Assembly (NCBI GenBank): GCA_963383645.1
Contig: OY726563.1
Span: forward strand, 36,424,331 to 36,488,330
DNA: 64,000 bases
Origin: Muscardinus avellanarius
Taxonomy: Eukaryota > Chordata > Mammalia > Rodentia > Gliridae
Direction of reading: 5' to 3'
Shown: positions 9,804 to 20,118 of the stretch, piece by piece
How positions within the stretch are numbered: position 1 is the first letter of the stretch
Layout of the letters: each line of letters opens with the position of its first letter
Program-made: the position numbers and the translations under genes
Notes under the pieces: generated by a model
Seen by the model: only the letters and a program-made list of their open reading frames with translations
Told to the model about the DNA's origin: nothing
Databases searched by the model: none

Positions 9804-10146
9804 CAATGATTTTCAAAGTCACCGGGGAACATTTTATAAATATAAATGATCAAATCCATCTCCAGACCTGCTGATTTAAAAACTCTGGAGATGGGGCTCA
9901 GAAATCTGAGTTTTAAAAAGCCCTCAAGGAGCTGGGCATGGTGGCAGATGCTTGTAATTCCAGTTCTTGGGAGGTTGAAACAAGAGGATCATAGGTCAAA
10001 AGTCAGCCTTGTGAGGCCCTCTGCAAATTAGTGAGATCCTGTTTCCAAATAAGAAATTAAAAATTGGCTGGGGGTTTAGTTAGAATGCTTCTGGGTTTAA
10101 TCCCCAGTGTCACAAAACAAAAGCCTTCAAAGTTTGAAAACCATGT
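9804..10146 (+). mobile_element. MER5A-like hAT (Charlie) DNA transposon split by a SINE
   Basis: The left part at 9804-9928 has the terminal-inverted-repeat-like start 'CAATGATTTTCAAAG' and the internal 'AGACCTGCTGATTTAAAAAC'. The right end at 10130-10146 has 'GTTTGAAAACCATG', the inverted counterpart. The middle is occupied by a MEN SINE. Non-autonomous, no coding sequence. Confidence 0.72.
9929..10118 (+). mobile_element. MEN-type SINE inside MER5A-like element
   Basis: Starts 'GAGCTGGGCATGGTGGCAG' and ends in 'CCCCAGTGTCACAAAAC'. Flanking words AAAAGCCCTCAAG (9916) and AAAAGCCTTCAAAG (10119) are a slightly decayed target-site duplication. Confidence 0.88.
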
Positions 10147-10439
10147 TTTAATAACTATTTAACTATACTTAATTATATATATTATGATAATTACCTAAAA
10201 TTAGTATCTATCATTAAATTAAGTTTAAAATATGAAATAAGAATAGACACATGCATTTTAATAGAACTACTGTGCTGTAATTGGGATATAATAAGCTGAA
10301 CATAGCCAAGGTATATAATTTGAAAAGCTCTAACACTATAGTTTGCATTTTCTAGAATGCACACTTTTTGTATTCTTTTTCTCTAACTATTTTCTCTCAA
10401 AATAATTACTTTGACTCAATCATCTTGTCTGTATCAATA

Positions 10440-10895
10440 TTTTATTCACTTTATTAGAGGGCATTATTTCATTAAATGAACATTCCATAATTTGTTTATT
10501 CACATATTGATGGACATTTTGGCTATCTCCAATTATTGGTCATTCCAAATGAAGCTGCTATGAACATTTGTATAATAATCAGTGTATAAATATGTGCTTT
10601 ATATTGAATGAATCATATGTTAGGTATTGATCTAACTTTTAATAGAAATTGCTAAAGTGTTTTACAGTAATTCTATATTCTTACCAGTACTTAATATAGC
10701 CAGGTTTTTGTTTTTGTTTTTTGTTTTAATTTTAGCCATTCTACTACATTTGTTCTGGTAGCCCACTGTGGTATCAATTTGCATTTCCTTAATAAATAAT
10801 GATAATGGATCATCTTTTCATTTGCTTATTTGTTTCCCATTTAGTTTTTTTTAGTATAGACTTAAAACCTTGCCCATTATAAAGCTTTTTTATTT
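10440..10895 (-). mobile_element. Old L1M ORF2 3' region, antisense
   Basis: 'CACATATTGATGGACATTTT', 'GCTGCTATGAACATTTG', 'GGTATCAATTTGCATTTCC' and 'GGATCATCTTTTCATTTGC' are the antisense of the L1 ORF2 C-terminal/3' region. Frames are destroyed. Confidence 0.8.
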
Positions 10896-10904
10896 ATTCA
10901 TATT

Positions 10905-11098
10905 TTTGTGGTAACAAGAATTTAATGTAGAGCCATTTTTACTTGAAGCTACACGTCCACCTCTTTTTATACTTTGTATTATAAAACAGGGTCACACTAG
11001 GTTGCTAAGAATCTAAGTTGCTGAGACTGGTCTGGAACCTGCCATTTTCCTGTCTCAGCTTTCCAAGTACTGGTAATACAGGTTTGTGCCACCAGATT
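10905..11098 (-). mobile_element. MEN-type SINE, diverged
   Basis: Antisense. 'ACAGGGTCACACTAGGTTGC' and 'CCTGTCTCAGCTTTCCAAGT' identify the linker and B1 half. The ID half is much altered. Confidence 0.75.
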
Positions 11099-11230
11099 AA
11101 AAAAAATTATTTAGAGTAATTTTGAATTGGCAGGAAAGTTGCAAATATGACACAGAGTTCCATATGCCATTAACTCAGTTTTCCCTAATGTTAACATCTT
11201 ATGTAACCATTTGTCAAAACTATGAAATTT

Positions 11231-11411
11231 ACCTGGGCATAGTGGCACACATTTGTAATACAAATATCTGGAAGGATCAGACAGGAGGATTATAGGTTTT
11301 AGATCAGCCTCAGCCATTTAATGAGACTCTCAGAAACCTACAGAAACTCTGTTTCAAAATAAAAAGGGCTCAGGGATAGAGCACTCCTGGGTTTATTTGT
11401 CAGTACCAAAA
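11231..11411 (+). mobile_element. MEN-type SINE, diverged
   Basis: 'CTGGGCATAGTGGCACAC', 'TCAGCCTCAGCCATTTAATG' and 'CTGTTTCAAAATAAAAAGGG' mark the B1 half and linker. The ID half is short. Confidence 0.8.
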
Positions 11412-11995
11412 TGAGCAAGCAAACAAAGAAGTAAGACATCCTACAGTACTATAAATCAAACTCCATAATGACTTTCCATATCTCACTAGTTCTCCTGCTA
11501 GTTTCCTTTTGTTTTTTCCAAAAAAACCAAACCACAATACTATATAACATTTACTTTTTACTCCTCCTTAGTCCCATCTGCTTATTAGTTATTTTTCAGT
11601 CTCTTCTGAATTTTCATGACAATGAAAATTTTGAAGTGGACATATCATGTATTTTGAAGAGTAATCCTTGACTTGGGTTTGTCTCAATTTTTCTTATTAT
11701 TAGATTAGGATTATGGGATTTGGGAAAGAATAATAGAGATATTAAATGCCCTTTTTCTCACATCATAATAAAGGCATATTGCAATATGAGTACCCACTGG
11801 TGATATTTAACTAGACTATTTGATTAAAGTAATATATGCAGGGTTTTTTTTTGCAAAGTTACTATTTTTCCCTTTTCATACCCTCTGAAGCAAATCATAC
11901 AGTCCAGTTTACATTAAAACAAAAGAGAATTGAAGTCCTTTTCATGGAAGAATGCATACCTAAGAACACGTGGCCATATGTTAAAACCACTACAG

Positions 11996-12190
11996 TCGCC
12001 TGGCCTAGTGGTGCACGCTTGTGATCCCAGCATTTGCAAGGCTGAGACAGGAGGTTTGAAGCCAGCCTCAGCTACTTAGTGAGGCCCTTCGCAATTCAGT
12101 GAGACTCTTTTTCAAAATAAAGAATAAAAAATAGGACTGGGGGTGTCATGCAGAGGTAGACTGCCTCTGAGTTTCATCCCAGTACCAGAC
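11996..12190 (+). mobile_element. MEN-type SINE
   Basis: 'CCTAGTGGTGCACGCTTGTG' to 'CATCCCAGTACCAGACC'. The tail grades into CA and A runs up to 12232. Confidence 0.88.
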
Positions 12191-12283
12191 CACACACACA
12201 CACACACACAAAAAAAAAAAAAACACAAAAAACACCCACCACAGTAATTAATAAATACAATTAACTTCATATAATTTCTCTAT

Positions 12284-12286
<3 letters not shown>

Positions 12287-12328
<42 letters not shown>
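12287..12328. repeat. (CA)n microsatellite
   Basis: About 20 CA units at the tail of the adjacent antisense SINE. A shorter CA/A run lies at 12190-12232. Confidence 0.95.
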
Positions 12329-12330
<2 letters not shown>

Positions 12331-12512
12331 TGGTGGTACTGGGGTTCCTGGAAACCCTTCTACCTCCGGGTTAAACTCCCAGATCTATTTTTATACTTTT
12401 TTATTTGGAAACAGGTTCTCTTAAGCCAGCGCCGCTGACTTGGAACCTATGTGATTCTCCTGTCTCCGCCTCCCAAGCACGGGATTACAAGTGTGTCCCA
12501 CCACTCCCAGCT
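12331..12512 (-). mobile_element. MEN-type SINE, internally deleted variant
   Basis: Antisense. The ID/linker boundary reads 'GGTTCTCTTAAGCCAGCG' where other copies carry a repeated 'CTCACTAAGT' segment. The copy at 34747-34928 shares exactly this structure, so it looks like a subfamily rather than private damage. Confidence 0.85.
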
Positions 12513-12984
12513 TTCTCTATGATATATTAAGTTAGTAATAAATTTGGAGGATATATGTTAGGCTACTTGAATCTTATTTTTCTTCAAAGATTTATCACAA
12601 GCTTCTCTGCAACTATTTTTATTGTGTTATACTACAGGTAATTTTCTATTTGCCTTATTCAAGACATCATGGAGGGTGTCAGAGAGAAAAGGTAAGAGCT
12701 TGCCTTCTATTTCCCTATACTTAGATTGTTTCAATAAGTAAGATTTGTCTCTTCTCCATTTATCTATCCTATCATTAGTTTTTACCATTAAAATGCCGTA
12801 TGTATTTGTTTTATTCTTTACGTTATAATCCATTACTATGTTACTTATTTTTGGCTCAGAATGTTACAGATTTGGCCATTCTTTCAGGTTGGCTATGTTG
12901 CACCTTTGACATTCCTCCATCCTTTTTGTTTGATGAGTTCTTCCTTATTTTCTGACACAAGAGAAGCTTCAGGGTTCATATAAT

Positions 12985-12990
12985 ATAGAT

Positions 12991-13035
<45 letters not shown>
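12985..13035. repeat. (GATA)n microsatellite
   Basis: About 12 GATA units. Confidence 0.95.
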
Positions 13036-13036
<1 letters not shown>

Positions 13037-13116
13037 GTCATAAGCTCTAGAATAAAGAATTTCACTATGGAGCTCTGGTTTCTTTTATTAGAGAATGTTA
13101 TTTAGAAACTAATACC

Positions 13117-13290
13117 TGAGCCAGATGTGGATACACCTGTAATCCCAGTACTTGGGAGGCTGAGACGGGAGGATAGCAGGTTTGAGGAGAGCCTCAGCCA
13201 CTTAGGGAGACCATGTTTCAAATTAAAAAATGAAATATGGCTGAGAATGTTGCTCAGAGTGAGAATTACCCTGAGTTCCATTCCCAAGTA
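13117..13290 (+). mobile_element. MEN-type SINE
   Basis: 'CCTGTAATCCCAGTACTTGG' and 'GAGCCTCAGCCACTTAGG' identify the B1 half. The ID half ends in 'CCATTCCCAAGTAACAC' and a CA run. Confidence 0.87.
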
Positions 13291-13291
13291 A

Positions 13292-13340
<49 letters not shown>

Positions 13341-13347
13341 ATACACT
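13291..13347. repeat. (CA)n microsatellite
   Basis: Interrupted CA run grown from the tail of the SINE. Confidence 0.94.
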
Positions 13348-13419
13348 TGGACTTTGGATATGCTCATTACTACTAGGGTGCTATTGCTACTAGGCCTTAT
13401 CAGTAGATTGAGCTAGGCA

Positions 13420-13457
13420 ATGTATGTATGTATGTATGTATGCATGTATGTATGTAT
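13420..13457. repeat. (TGTA)n microsatellite
   Basis: Nine TGTA/TGCA units. The Met-Tyr-Val-Cys frame here is an artefact. Confidence 0.93.
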
Positions 13458-13529
13458 ACCATAAATGGTTCAGCCTTAAAAGATCCCTCAGATTTCATGT
13501 GTTACACAAGATAGCCATTCTCAGAGGCA

Positions 13530-13831
13530 GGACTTGTTTGATGGGGAAGAATCCCTGGGGGAATGGTGGGAGACAGTGTTTTCTCAGGCCTGCTGGCTGC
13601 CATAGCTTCCCACTTCTCTCTTTCCTGCTACTAGAAGCTGCCACAAACTCTTACCCTTGCTCTCTGTTACCTTCCATGATACCTTGAGGTCCTGCAGTCT
13701 TTGCCTTTTGCTTAGAAGCCAAGCAACATAAAATGAAATCTCCAAAACTATAAGCAAATAAAATTCTTCTTACTTAAAGTTTTACATGACAGGTATTTGG
13801 GTAATAGCAGTGAGAATGCTGACTAAAACAT
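13530..13831 (+). mobile_element. MaLR-type LTR, sense
   Basis: 'CCTGCTGGCTGCCATAGC', 'AACTATAAGCAAATAAAATT', 'GACAGGTATTTGGGTAATAG' and the closing 'GCTGACTAAAACA' reproduce the 3' half of a MaLR LTR, including an AATAAA polyadenylation signal near 13760. Confidence 0.7.
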
Positions 13832-14409
13832 ATACCAACCCACATATACACACATATACAACCATTTTCATATATGTGATATATATGAGTACAGTATAAA
13901 ACTGTGTTCATAGTGACATCTCAACTCTAATCCAGAATCCCACAGTTAATTTTAATCTTCCCTCTTTGCTTATTTGTAACTTCTTCTCTGACACTGAAAT
14001 ACTAACTCCTATTATCTACAGTTTATTTACTTGCCTAACTCTAATAAACATAACTTCAAAATAGAGCACTCCAATATAAAACAGGATAATAAACCAAAGC
14101 TCAATGTTTATTGTTATTTGGTTTTAGCCTTAAAATACCTAGTAAAAACATCTTGGTTGATCTTCTATTCACATAAAATAATGTTAATTATTTGTGTTAT
14201 GCATTTCTATTCATGTATTAGATGCTTCTGCACCATGATTACCCTAAAATTATATTACCCTAAAAATTCCCTTGTGTTTACTTATCTTCAATTATTTTTT
14301 GTTCTTATTTTAAATTCTGAGCATATATATATATATATTCTGGATTGCAGTCCTTTAATAGATATGCCTTGAATATCCTTTTAGTCTTATCTGCCTTTTT
14401 ATTCACTTG
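13832..14409. other. AT-rich, unrecognised
   Basis: Includes a short (AT)n run at 14323-14338. The 113-aa plus frame at 14031-14372 has no recognisable domain and lies in AT-rich sequence. Not supported as a gene. Confidence 0.4.
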
Positions 14410-14695
14410 ATAGTTCCTATTTCTGTAATCCTAATACCTTGTAGGCTGAGACAGGATGATCACAGGTTTCAGGGCAACCTCAGTAATAGAGTGAGTCAGA
14501 AACCTAGCAAGATCCTGTTTCAAAATAATTGGGTAAGGGTTAATTAAGTTATGTCTGCATTTATGCTACCATCTTGTACTCTATTAAGATGTATGAATAC
14601 AATGCACTTACAAAAATAAAATAAATAAGTAAAAGGGCTAGAGGTATATCTCAGAGGTAGAAAGTCTCTGGGTTCAATCCCCAGGAAAACATACA
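14410..14695 (+). mobile_element. MEN-type SINE split by a short L1 tail
   Basis: B1 half at 14410-14532 ('AATACCTTGTAGGCTGAGAC'), ID half at 14637-14695 ('CTGGGTTCAATCCCCAGG'). Between them lies a ~100-bp L1 3' end. Confidence 0.82.
14533..14636 (+). mobile_element. Very short LINE-1 3'-end insertion
   Basis: 'CTACCATCTTGTACTCTATT', 'AAGATGTATGAATACAATGC' and an A-rich tail match the last ~100 bp of the L1 family found at 32375-32760 and 39700-40590. It is inserted in the linker of a SINE. Confidence 0.85.
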
Positions 14696-14967
14696 TACAC
14701 ATACACACAACAACAACATAAAACAAATATTTAAATTATGATGAAGTTTAATTTATCACTTATTCTTTTATAGATCAAACTTTTGGCATCAGGTGTAAGA
14801 AATATTTGCCTAATCCAAGATCACAATGACATTCTCCAATGCTTTCTTCTGGAAGTTTGGTTTTAGGTTTTACATTTATGTCTATCATCCATTGGCAACT
14901 CATTTTTGAATACGTCATTAAATATGGATAGAAGTTCTTGTCTAGAATATACAACTAGAATTTCTCA
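14696..14967. other. Unrecognised AT-rich sequence
   Basis: Nothing recognised. Confidence 0.4.
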
Positions 14968-15019
14968 TTTGTGTGTGTGTGTGTGTGTGTATGTATGTGT
15001 GAGTGTGTGTTGTGTGTTA
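14968..15019. repeat. (GT)n microsatellite
   Basis: Imperfect GT run at the ID end of an antisense SINE. Confidence 0.94.
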
Positions 15020-15213
15020 CTGAGGATTAAACCCAGGGGCATTCTACCCCTGAGCTATATCCCCAGCCCTATTTTTTATTCTTTATTTTGGAACAGGGTC
15101 TCACTTGGCTGCAAAGGGCCTCACTAAGTAGCTGAGGGTGGCCAAAAACCTGTGATCTTTCTGTCTTAGCCTCCTAAGTACTGAGATTACAAGTGTGTGC
15201 CACCACGCCTGGC
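15018..15213 (-). mobile_element. MEN-type SINE
   Basis: Antisense dimer, from 'ACTGAGGATTAAACCCAGGG' to 'GCCACCACGCCTGGC'. Confidence 0.9.
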
Positions 15214-15295
15214 TCATTTTCTGTTCTTCAAGCACCATTTTTTTAAGAGTACCTTTTCTCTACTAAATTAAAAATTTTGTACCTTTATCATTCTT

Positions 15296-15369
15296 TTCAG
15301 TACTGGGAATTAAACCCAGGGCCTTATGCATGCTAGGGAAGAACTCTACCATTAAGCTATATCCTCCCA
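15296..15369 (-). mobile_element. ID-type SINE (monomer)
   Basis: Antisense. 'AACCCAGGGCCTTATGCATG' and 'CTCTACCATTAAGCTATATC' are the box B and box A regions of a tRNA-derived ID element. They include the central stretch that is missing from the dID half of MEN. Confidence 0.8.
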
Positions 15370-15835
15370 AGCATGTGGATATGTTTTTGAATTGAATGTT
15401 TTATTCCACTGATTTATCTTTACACCAAAACTATGCTATTTTATCACTGTTACTTAATAATAAATTTTGTAATGAGGTAATGTTAGATTTCTAATTTTTT
15501 AAAATCAATTTTGTCTAAGTTATTTGAATTTCCATATGAATTTTAGAATTTGCTTGTCAATTCCTAACAAAACAGCTCATTGTGATTTTGAGGATTTCTA
15601 TTAATATAAATAAATGTCGAGAGAGCTGAAATATCAATAATATTGAGTCTTCCAATATATGTATAAGGTATATCTCTCCATTCATTTAGGTATTCTTTAT
15701 TTTCTTTAAGCAATATTTTAGAGTTTTCATGTCTTACACATATTTTGGCAGATTTATTCCTAAGTATTTAATATGTAAAGCTATTATAAATATTATTTTA
15801 TAAAATAAAAATTCCGATTATTCATACTAGTATTT

Positions 15836-15985
15836 ATTTTTTTAAACTTTTTATTGGTGCATTATATTCATACATCATAATGTGATAGAAAAACCTTGTG
15901 TAGACATACATGCACACATCATGCAGTTAGCTCCTACCGGATCCCCACCCCATTCCCTCCCGATTCACATATATTGGTATCATAT
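15836..15985 (-). mobile_element. Short LINE-1 3' end
   Basis: 'TTTTTATTGGTGCATTATAT', 'AACCTTGTGTAGACATACAT' and 'CCCACCCCATTCCCTCCC' are the antisense of the young L1 tail shared with 35042 and 61568. It is nested in the older L1 ORF2. Confidence 0.88.
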
Positions 15986-16682
15986 AAATGTACTAAATTC
16001 ACTAATTAGCTCTGGTAGCTTTTAGTAGATTCTTGTGGATTTTTCCACACAGATGATAATGTTTTGTATAAATAAAATTATTTCACTTTTTCTTTTTCAA
16101 TATGTCTTTTATTTTACTTGTGTGATTGTACAGCCTACAATAGATCCAAAAATGTATTGGCTTACCACCTCCTTTGCAAAAAATAAATTACTCAGCACCC
16201 CTTGGTGGTTTTCACAGTCATCTAATTTTTTTATTTAAGGCCCCTTATTTTTACCCAGGTTTATTATTTGGCCCTGGATCAACCTAGCACCCATTCTGGG
16301 ATGGTGTCACTGCCATTGAGAATCTATGGGTCCTAAAACGTACCATATAATTTAAAATAAAAGTTCTAAGAGAAGACTTCTATATCTTGTTTATGATGGC
16401 TTGGGGAAATAATCTGGTATTTTGTTACTAAGTATGTCAGCTGTAGATTTTTCACTGATGTCCTTTATCAGTTTTAAGGTCCTCCTTTCTATTCCTAATT
16501 TGCTGAATTTTAGTAGGAATGTACATTTTATTTTGTCTATTTGTTCTTACTATGTCTATCATATGCCTTTTTTAGAATATAGAGAATTCCATAGATTAAT
16601 TTTCAAATGTTAAACCAACCTTGCATTCTTAAGATATACCTTATCAGTCATAAGATTATATCAATTCTTTTTATTGTTGTTG

Positions 16683-16883
16683 TTATTGTTACTGAAGCTT
16701 GAACCCAGGGGAATTCTGCCTCTGGACTACACCCCTAGTCCATTTTATTTTTTGTGTTTAAACAGGGTCCCACTAAGTTTTTGAGGGTCTCACTAAGTTG
16801 ATGAGGCTGGTCTCAAACCTGTCATCTTCCTGTCTCCATTTTCTGAGTACTGGGATTGCAGGCATGCACCACCATGCCCAGCA
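16683..16883 (-). mobile_element. MEN-type SINE
   Basis: Antisense dimer nested in old L1 ORF2: 'GCTTGAACCCAGGGGAATTC' through 'CACCACCATGCCCAGC'. Confidence 0.9.
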
Positions 16884-17529
16884 GTACTATCATTCTCACA
16901 TATTGTTGGATTCTGTCTGCATAAAATTTTTTCAATTGTTATATTTATGTTCATGAAGAGTACTGGTCTATTATCTTTGTTGAATCATTTGATTTCATTT
17001 TTATTAAAATGTTTTTGCCTGGTTTAGTGTTATGATACTATTGGGTTCATAAAATGAGTTGAGAAGTATTCCCTCCTCTTAAAGATTATGACAGAGTTTA
17101 TGTATTATTTGCTTTATTCCTTCATTAAATATTTGATAGAACTCACCAGTCAAGCCATCTGGGCCTTAAGTTTTCTTTATGATTAGGCTTTAAACCAAAA
17201 ATTATATATCTATATTAGATATAAGGCCATTCAAGTTGCATTTTCTCCCTGAATAAGCTTTCTTATTTGTGTTTTCAATAAATTTGTTGATTCCATGTAA
17301 GTTGTTGAAATAATAGGCATAAATTTGCTCATATATTCTTTTATCAACCTTCTAAAATCTGTTGATTCTATAATGATTACAAAGTGAAACTTTATTATTT
17401 CTGATATTGTAAATTCGTGTCTTTAATATTTTTTCCTTAACTTGCTGGCTAGAGATTTATTGGTGTTATCAATTTCAATAAAAGTTATTTTGGTTCAATT
17501 ATTTTTCTCTATTCATTCTGTTAATTAGT

Positions 17530-17848
17530 TATATTAGGCAGGTTTTTTGTTTTTTTTGTGACCAAAATACCTCACAAGAAAAATTTAGAGTGGTAAGGGT
17601 TTATTTAGCACCCAGTTTCAGAGGCTCAGTTCATGCTTGGCTGGATATAAGACAGAAACATCATAGCATCAGGTCATAGTGAAGGAAAGCTGCTCAGGGT
17701 AACTAGAAGCACATAAAGAGAGAAGAGGGGCCTAGAGACAGATATAGTCCTTAAAGCTATGCCTCCAGTGACCCATCTCCCTCATCTATGACCACCTCTG
17801 AACCTGTTGCATTGGGGACATGCTTTCAACACAAGCGCTGTTTTGGGT
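17530..17848 (-). mobile_element. MaLR-type LTR, antisense
   Basis: 'CCAAAATACCTCACAAG', 'CAGTTTCAGAGGCTCAGTTC', 'GAAGGAAAGCTGCTCAGGG' and 'GACATGCTTTCAACACAAG' are in the order of an antisense MaLR LTR. No internal proviral sequence is attached. Confidence 0.75.
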
Positions 17849-18002
17849 CTATTTCTTTTTCTTAAGTTTTACAATATTTTCCATATGCATTATGATATAT
17901 CTTTGGGGTAGGATTGAAACCAAAACATGACATATTTATGATTTATATACATATTACACATATAATCTGAAGATAATTTTAAGTAATTTTTGTTTTTGTT
18001 GT

Positions 18003-18062
18003 TTTGTGGTATTGAGGATTTAACTCAGGGGCATTCTATCTTCAAGTTATACTCCCAGTCCT
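18003..18062 (-). mobile_element. dID half of a MEN SINE
   Basis: 'GTGGTATTGAGGATTTAACTC' and 'GGCATTCTATCTTCAAGTTA'. The B1 half is absent. Confidence 0.7.
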
Positions 18063-18720
18063 AGGACTATTAAACATACAAATCATTACACTGGTTCATT
18101 TATTTATTCTGATATTTATATTTCTTCACCATAGAAGCTGAGACTATTTAATATTTTGCAGTGGAATTTAAAAGTCACTGATTTTAAAAGTTTCCACATT
18201 TCCAATACAAGCACTCTGTACTCTAAATTTCCTTCCTATGCTGGTTTAGTAACACCTGAGAAATGCATATATGTTGTGTTTTCATTTTCATTAAACTCAA
18301 TATATTTCTATATTTCTCTTTTGATGTCTTCTTTAGACCATGGTTTATTAGAAGTGTGTTGTTTTCAAATATTTGGGGCTATTCTAAAACTTTTATATTT
18401 GTTTCACATTTAATTTCCATGTGGTCAGATAATATTCTTTACTTGACATTATTGTTATTAATTATTGAGACTTGCTTTACAGTCTGGGAAATGGTTTATT
18501 TTGGTAAATGTTCTATGTGCACTTGAAAAGAATATTACTTGAAAATTATTTAATCTGTTAGTTCTCATTTTTAAGATTTATAATGTAACTCAAAAGCAGT
18601 GATCAATCTAAGGCTAATTATTTCTCATTAGTGAGTCTAAACCTTCCTAAGTACTTTAACTAATGTTCCATGAATTAAAAGTTTTCCAGTCTGACTGATA
18701 GAACTATGAAATTAACAGGT

Positions 18721-19687
18721 ACTATTCTTGGGCCTGTATGAACTTCCCTCTAATTCTTTTAGAAAATCTTTCCCCAGTCTTGAATGGTTTCTTCACACAC
18801 ATGCACTCATTAGTCTTATGCTGAATAATCAAGATTGGCCCTCTGTAGTTCGAGTTCTCCCCCTTCCCATTTATGACTTCTAATATTTTTATTGTAAATT
18901 TCATCTGTTTCCATGTCTCTAGACACTTGGCTTCATCTCTAAAACTCAGAGTCTTCCAGTTTCTCCCTCAGTTTCGCCTTTCTTCACCATGACATGGTGA
19001 ATATTAAATTTCATTTCATTTATTCCCCACCTTTCAAGAATGACAATCATTTTCATTGCCTGTTAATAGTATACTGAAAAGTGTGTTTCAATTTTATTTT
19101 TTTCTGTCTTTTGAGTTGTTTCAGGTACTGTAATCAATATAGTTCCTATGGCTCCCATCTTGAATATAAGTCTTACTTCTCAGGTATAAAACTTTGATTG
19201 TAAATATACAGTTGATTTGTGTACATGTCCTACACTGAGAAGAAAATATAAACACAATTATGTTAACATGCTGCTAATCATTTCTTCTATAATATTGAGT
19301 TCTTTAAAAGAGCTTTATAAGATTTACTCACTTTCTATAGATTCAGATTAATAGAATTGACTTATTCAGATAGAATATTTTCCTGAGTTGTTTGAGATCA
19401 TATTTCTATAATTATTAATGATTTAATATATATTTGCAAGTGAGTATTAACCTCCTGAGTAGAGATACTGGCATCTGTCTGCTTTGTTCAGCTTTAGAAA
19501 GGTAACAACTCTGTGTCATGGTATAATTTGCATTCTACTTTCACACAAAGAAAAGGTAGCTCCTTACCTAATCCAATTGTTCTAGAAAAATCATAATCAC
19601 AGTTCTAGGCACTCTCTTTACCCCCCCCCAAAATACAAGAGTTTTTTTCTGCTAAAACCCTACATCTATATTAGATACTTTTATTAA
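18721..19687. other. Unrecognised, not obviously L1
   Basis: Contains stretches of higher complexity (for example 'CTCAGAGTCTTCCAGTTTC' at ~18945 and 'CACCATGACATGGTGAAT') that look like an old interspersed element I cannot name. No coding frame supported. Confidence 0.35.
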
Positions 19688-20118
19688 CTGAATGTTTGGG
19701 TCCCCCTCCCAATTCATTTGTTGAGACCTTAACCTTCAATGTGATGATATTTAGAGATAGAGCTTTTGTGAAACAATTAATTTAGGATTAAATCATAATA
19801 GTAGTTTCCTTATGATAAAATTAGTGCCGCAGTAAGCAATGAATGAGGGAGAAAAAGGAGGAGGAGAAGGAAAAGGAGGAAGAGGAGACAGAGACATACA
19901 GAGAGATTTTTGTCTTCATTAGTATAGTAAGAAAAGCCTAAGGGAGGACACAAGGAAAACACAACTGCCTGGAACCCATAAAGTGTGCCCAAGCCAGACA
20001 GTGAATATGCTAGCACCTCTATCTTGGACTTCCCAGCCTCCAAAACTGTGAAAAATAGATATTTGTTAACATCTAATCTGTGGTAATTTGTTTTAGCAGT
20101 CTAAGCATACAAAGACAG
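19688..20118 (+). mobile_element. MaLR/MLT1-like LTR, sense
   Basis: 'CAATTCATTTGTTGAGACC', 'CAATGTGATGATATTTAGAG', 'TCTTGGACTTCCCAGCCTCC' and 'TGGTAATTTGTTTTAGCAGT' follow the layout of MLT1/MST-type LTRs. An embedded purine-rich (GGAGAA)n-like tract lies at 19844-19890. The minus-strand 77-aa frame is a shadow. Confidence 0.72.

Larger units (their letters stand above)
11100..12980 (+). mobile_element. Ancient L1 (L1ME-type) 3'-UTR with several insertions
   Basis: Pieces at 11100-11230, 11412-11995, 12513-12980 give in order 'TTTTCCCTAATGTTAACATC', 'TTGACTTGGGTTTGTCTC', 'TTACTATTTTTCCCTTTTCA' and 'TTTGGCCATTCTTTCAGGTT'. This is the same old 3'-UTR type as at 985-2471. It is interrupted by three MEN SINEs and two CA runs. 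The central part, 12520-12840, is less certain. Confidence 0.6.
15375..18720 (-). mobile_element. Long antisense L1M ORF2 region with four insertions
   Basis: Old L1 ORF2 read on the minus strand through the reverse-transcriptase and C-terminal-coding portions. Recognisable antisense landmarks include 'TTTAGGTATTCTTTATTTTC', 'TTTATTCCTAAGTATTTAAT', 'CATGTGGTCAGATAATATTC' and 'ATGTGCACTTGAAAAGAATA'. Frames are broken throughout. It hosts an L1 tail (15836-15985), a MEN SINE (16683-16883), a MaLR LTR (17530-17848) and an ID half (18003-18062). Open frames at 16035-16613 and 18156-18526 are shadows of it. Confidence 0.85.

Noticed and set aside
14031..14372. 113-aa frame rich in Tyr/Leu/Ile
   Set aside because: AT-rich sequence with an (AT)n run; no domain, no splice or promoter evidence.
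17530..17848. Possible provirus around MaLR LTRs (also 45988, 51293, 52822)
   Set aside because: All are solitary LTR fragments in mixed orientation with no gag/pol-like sequence between them.
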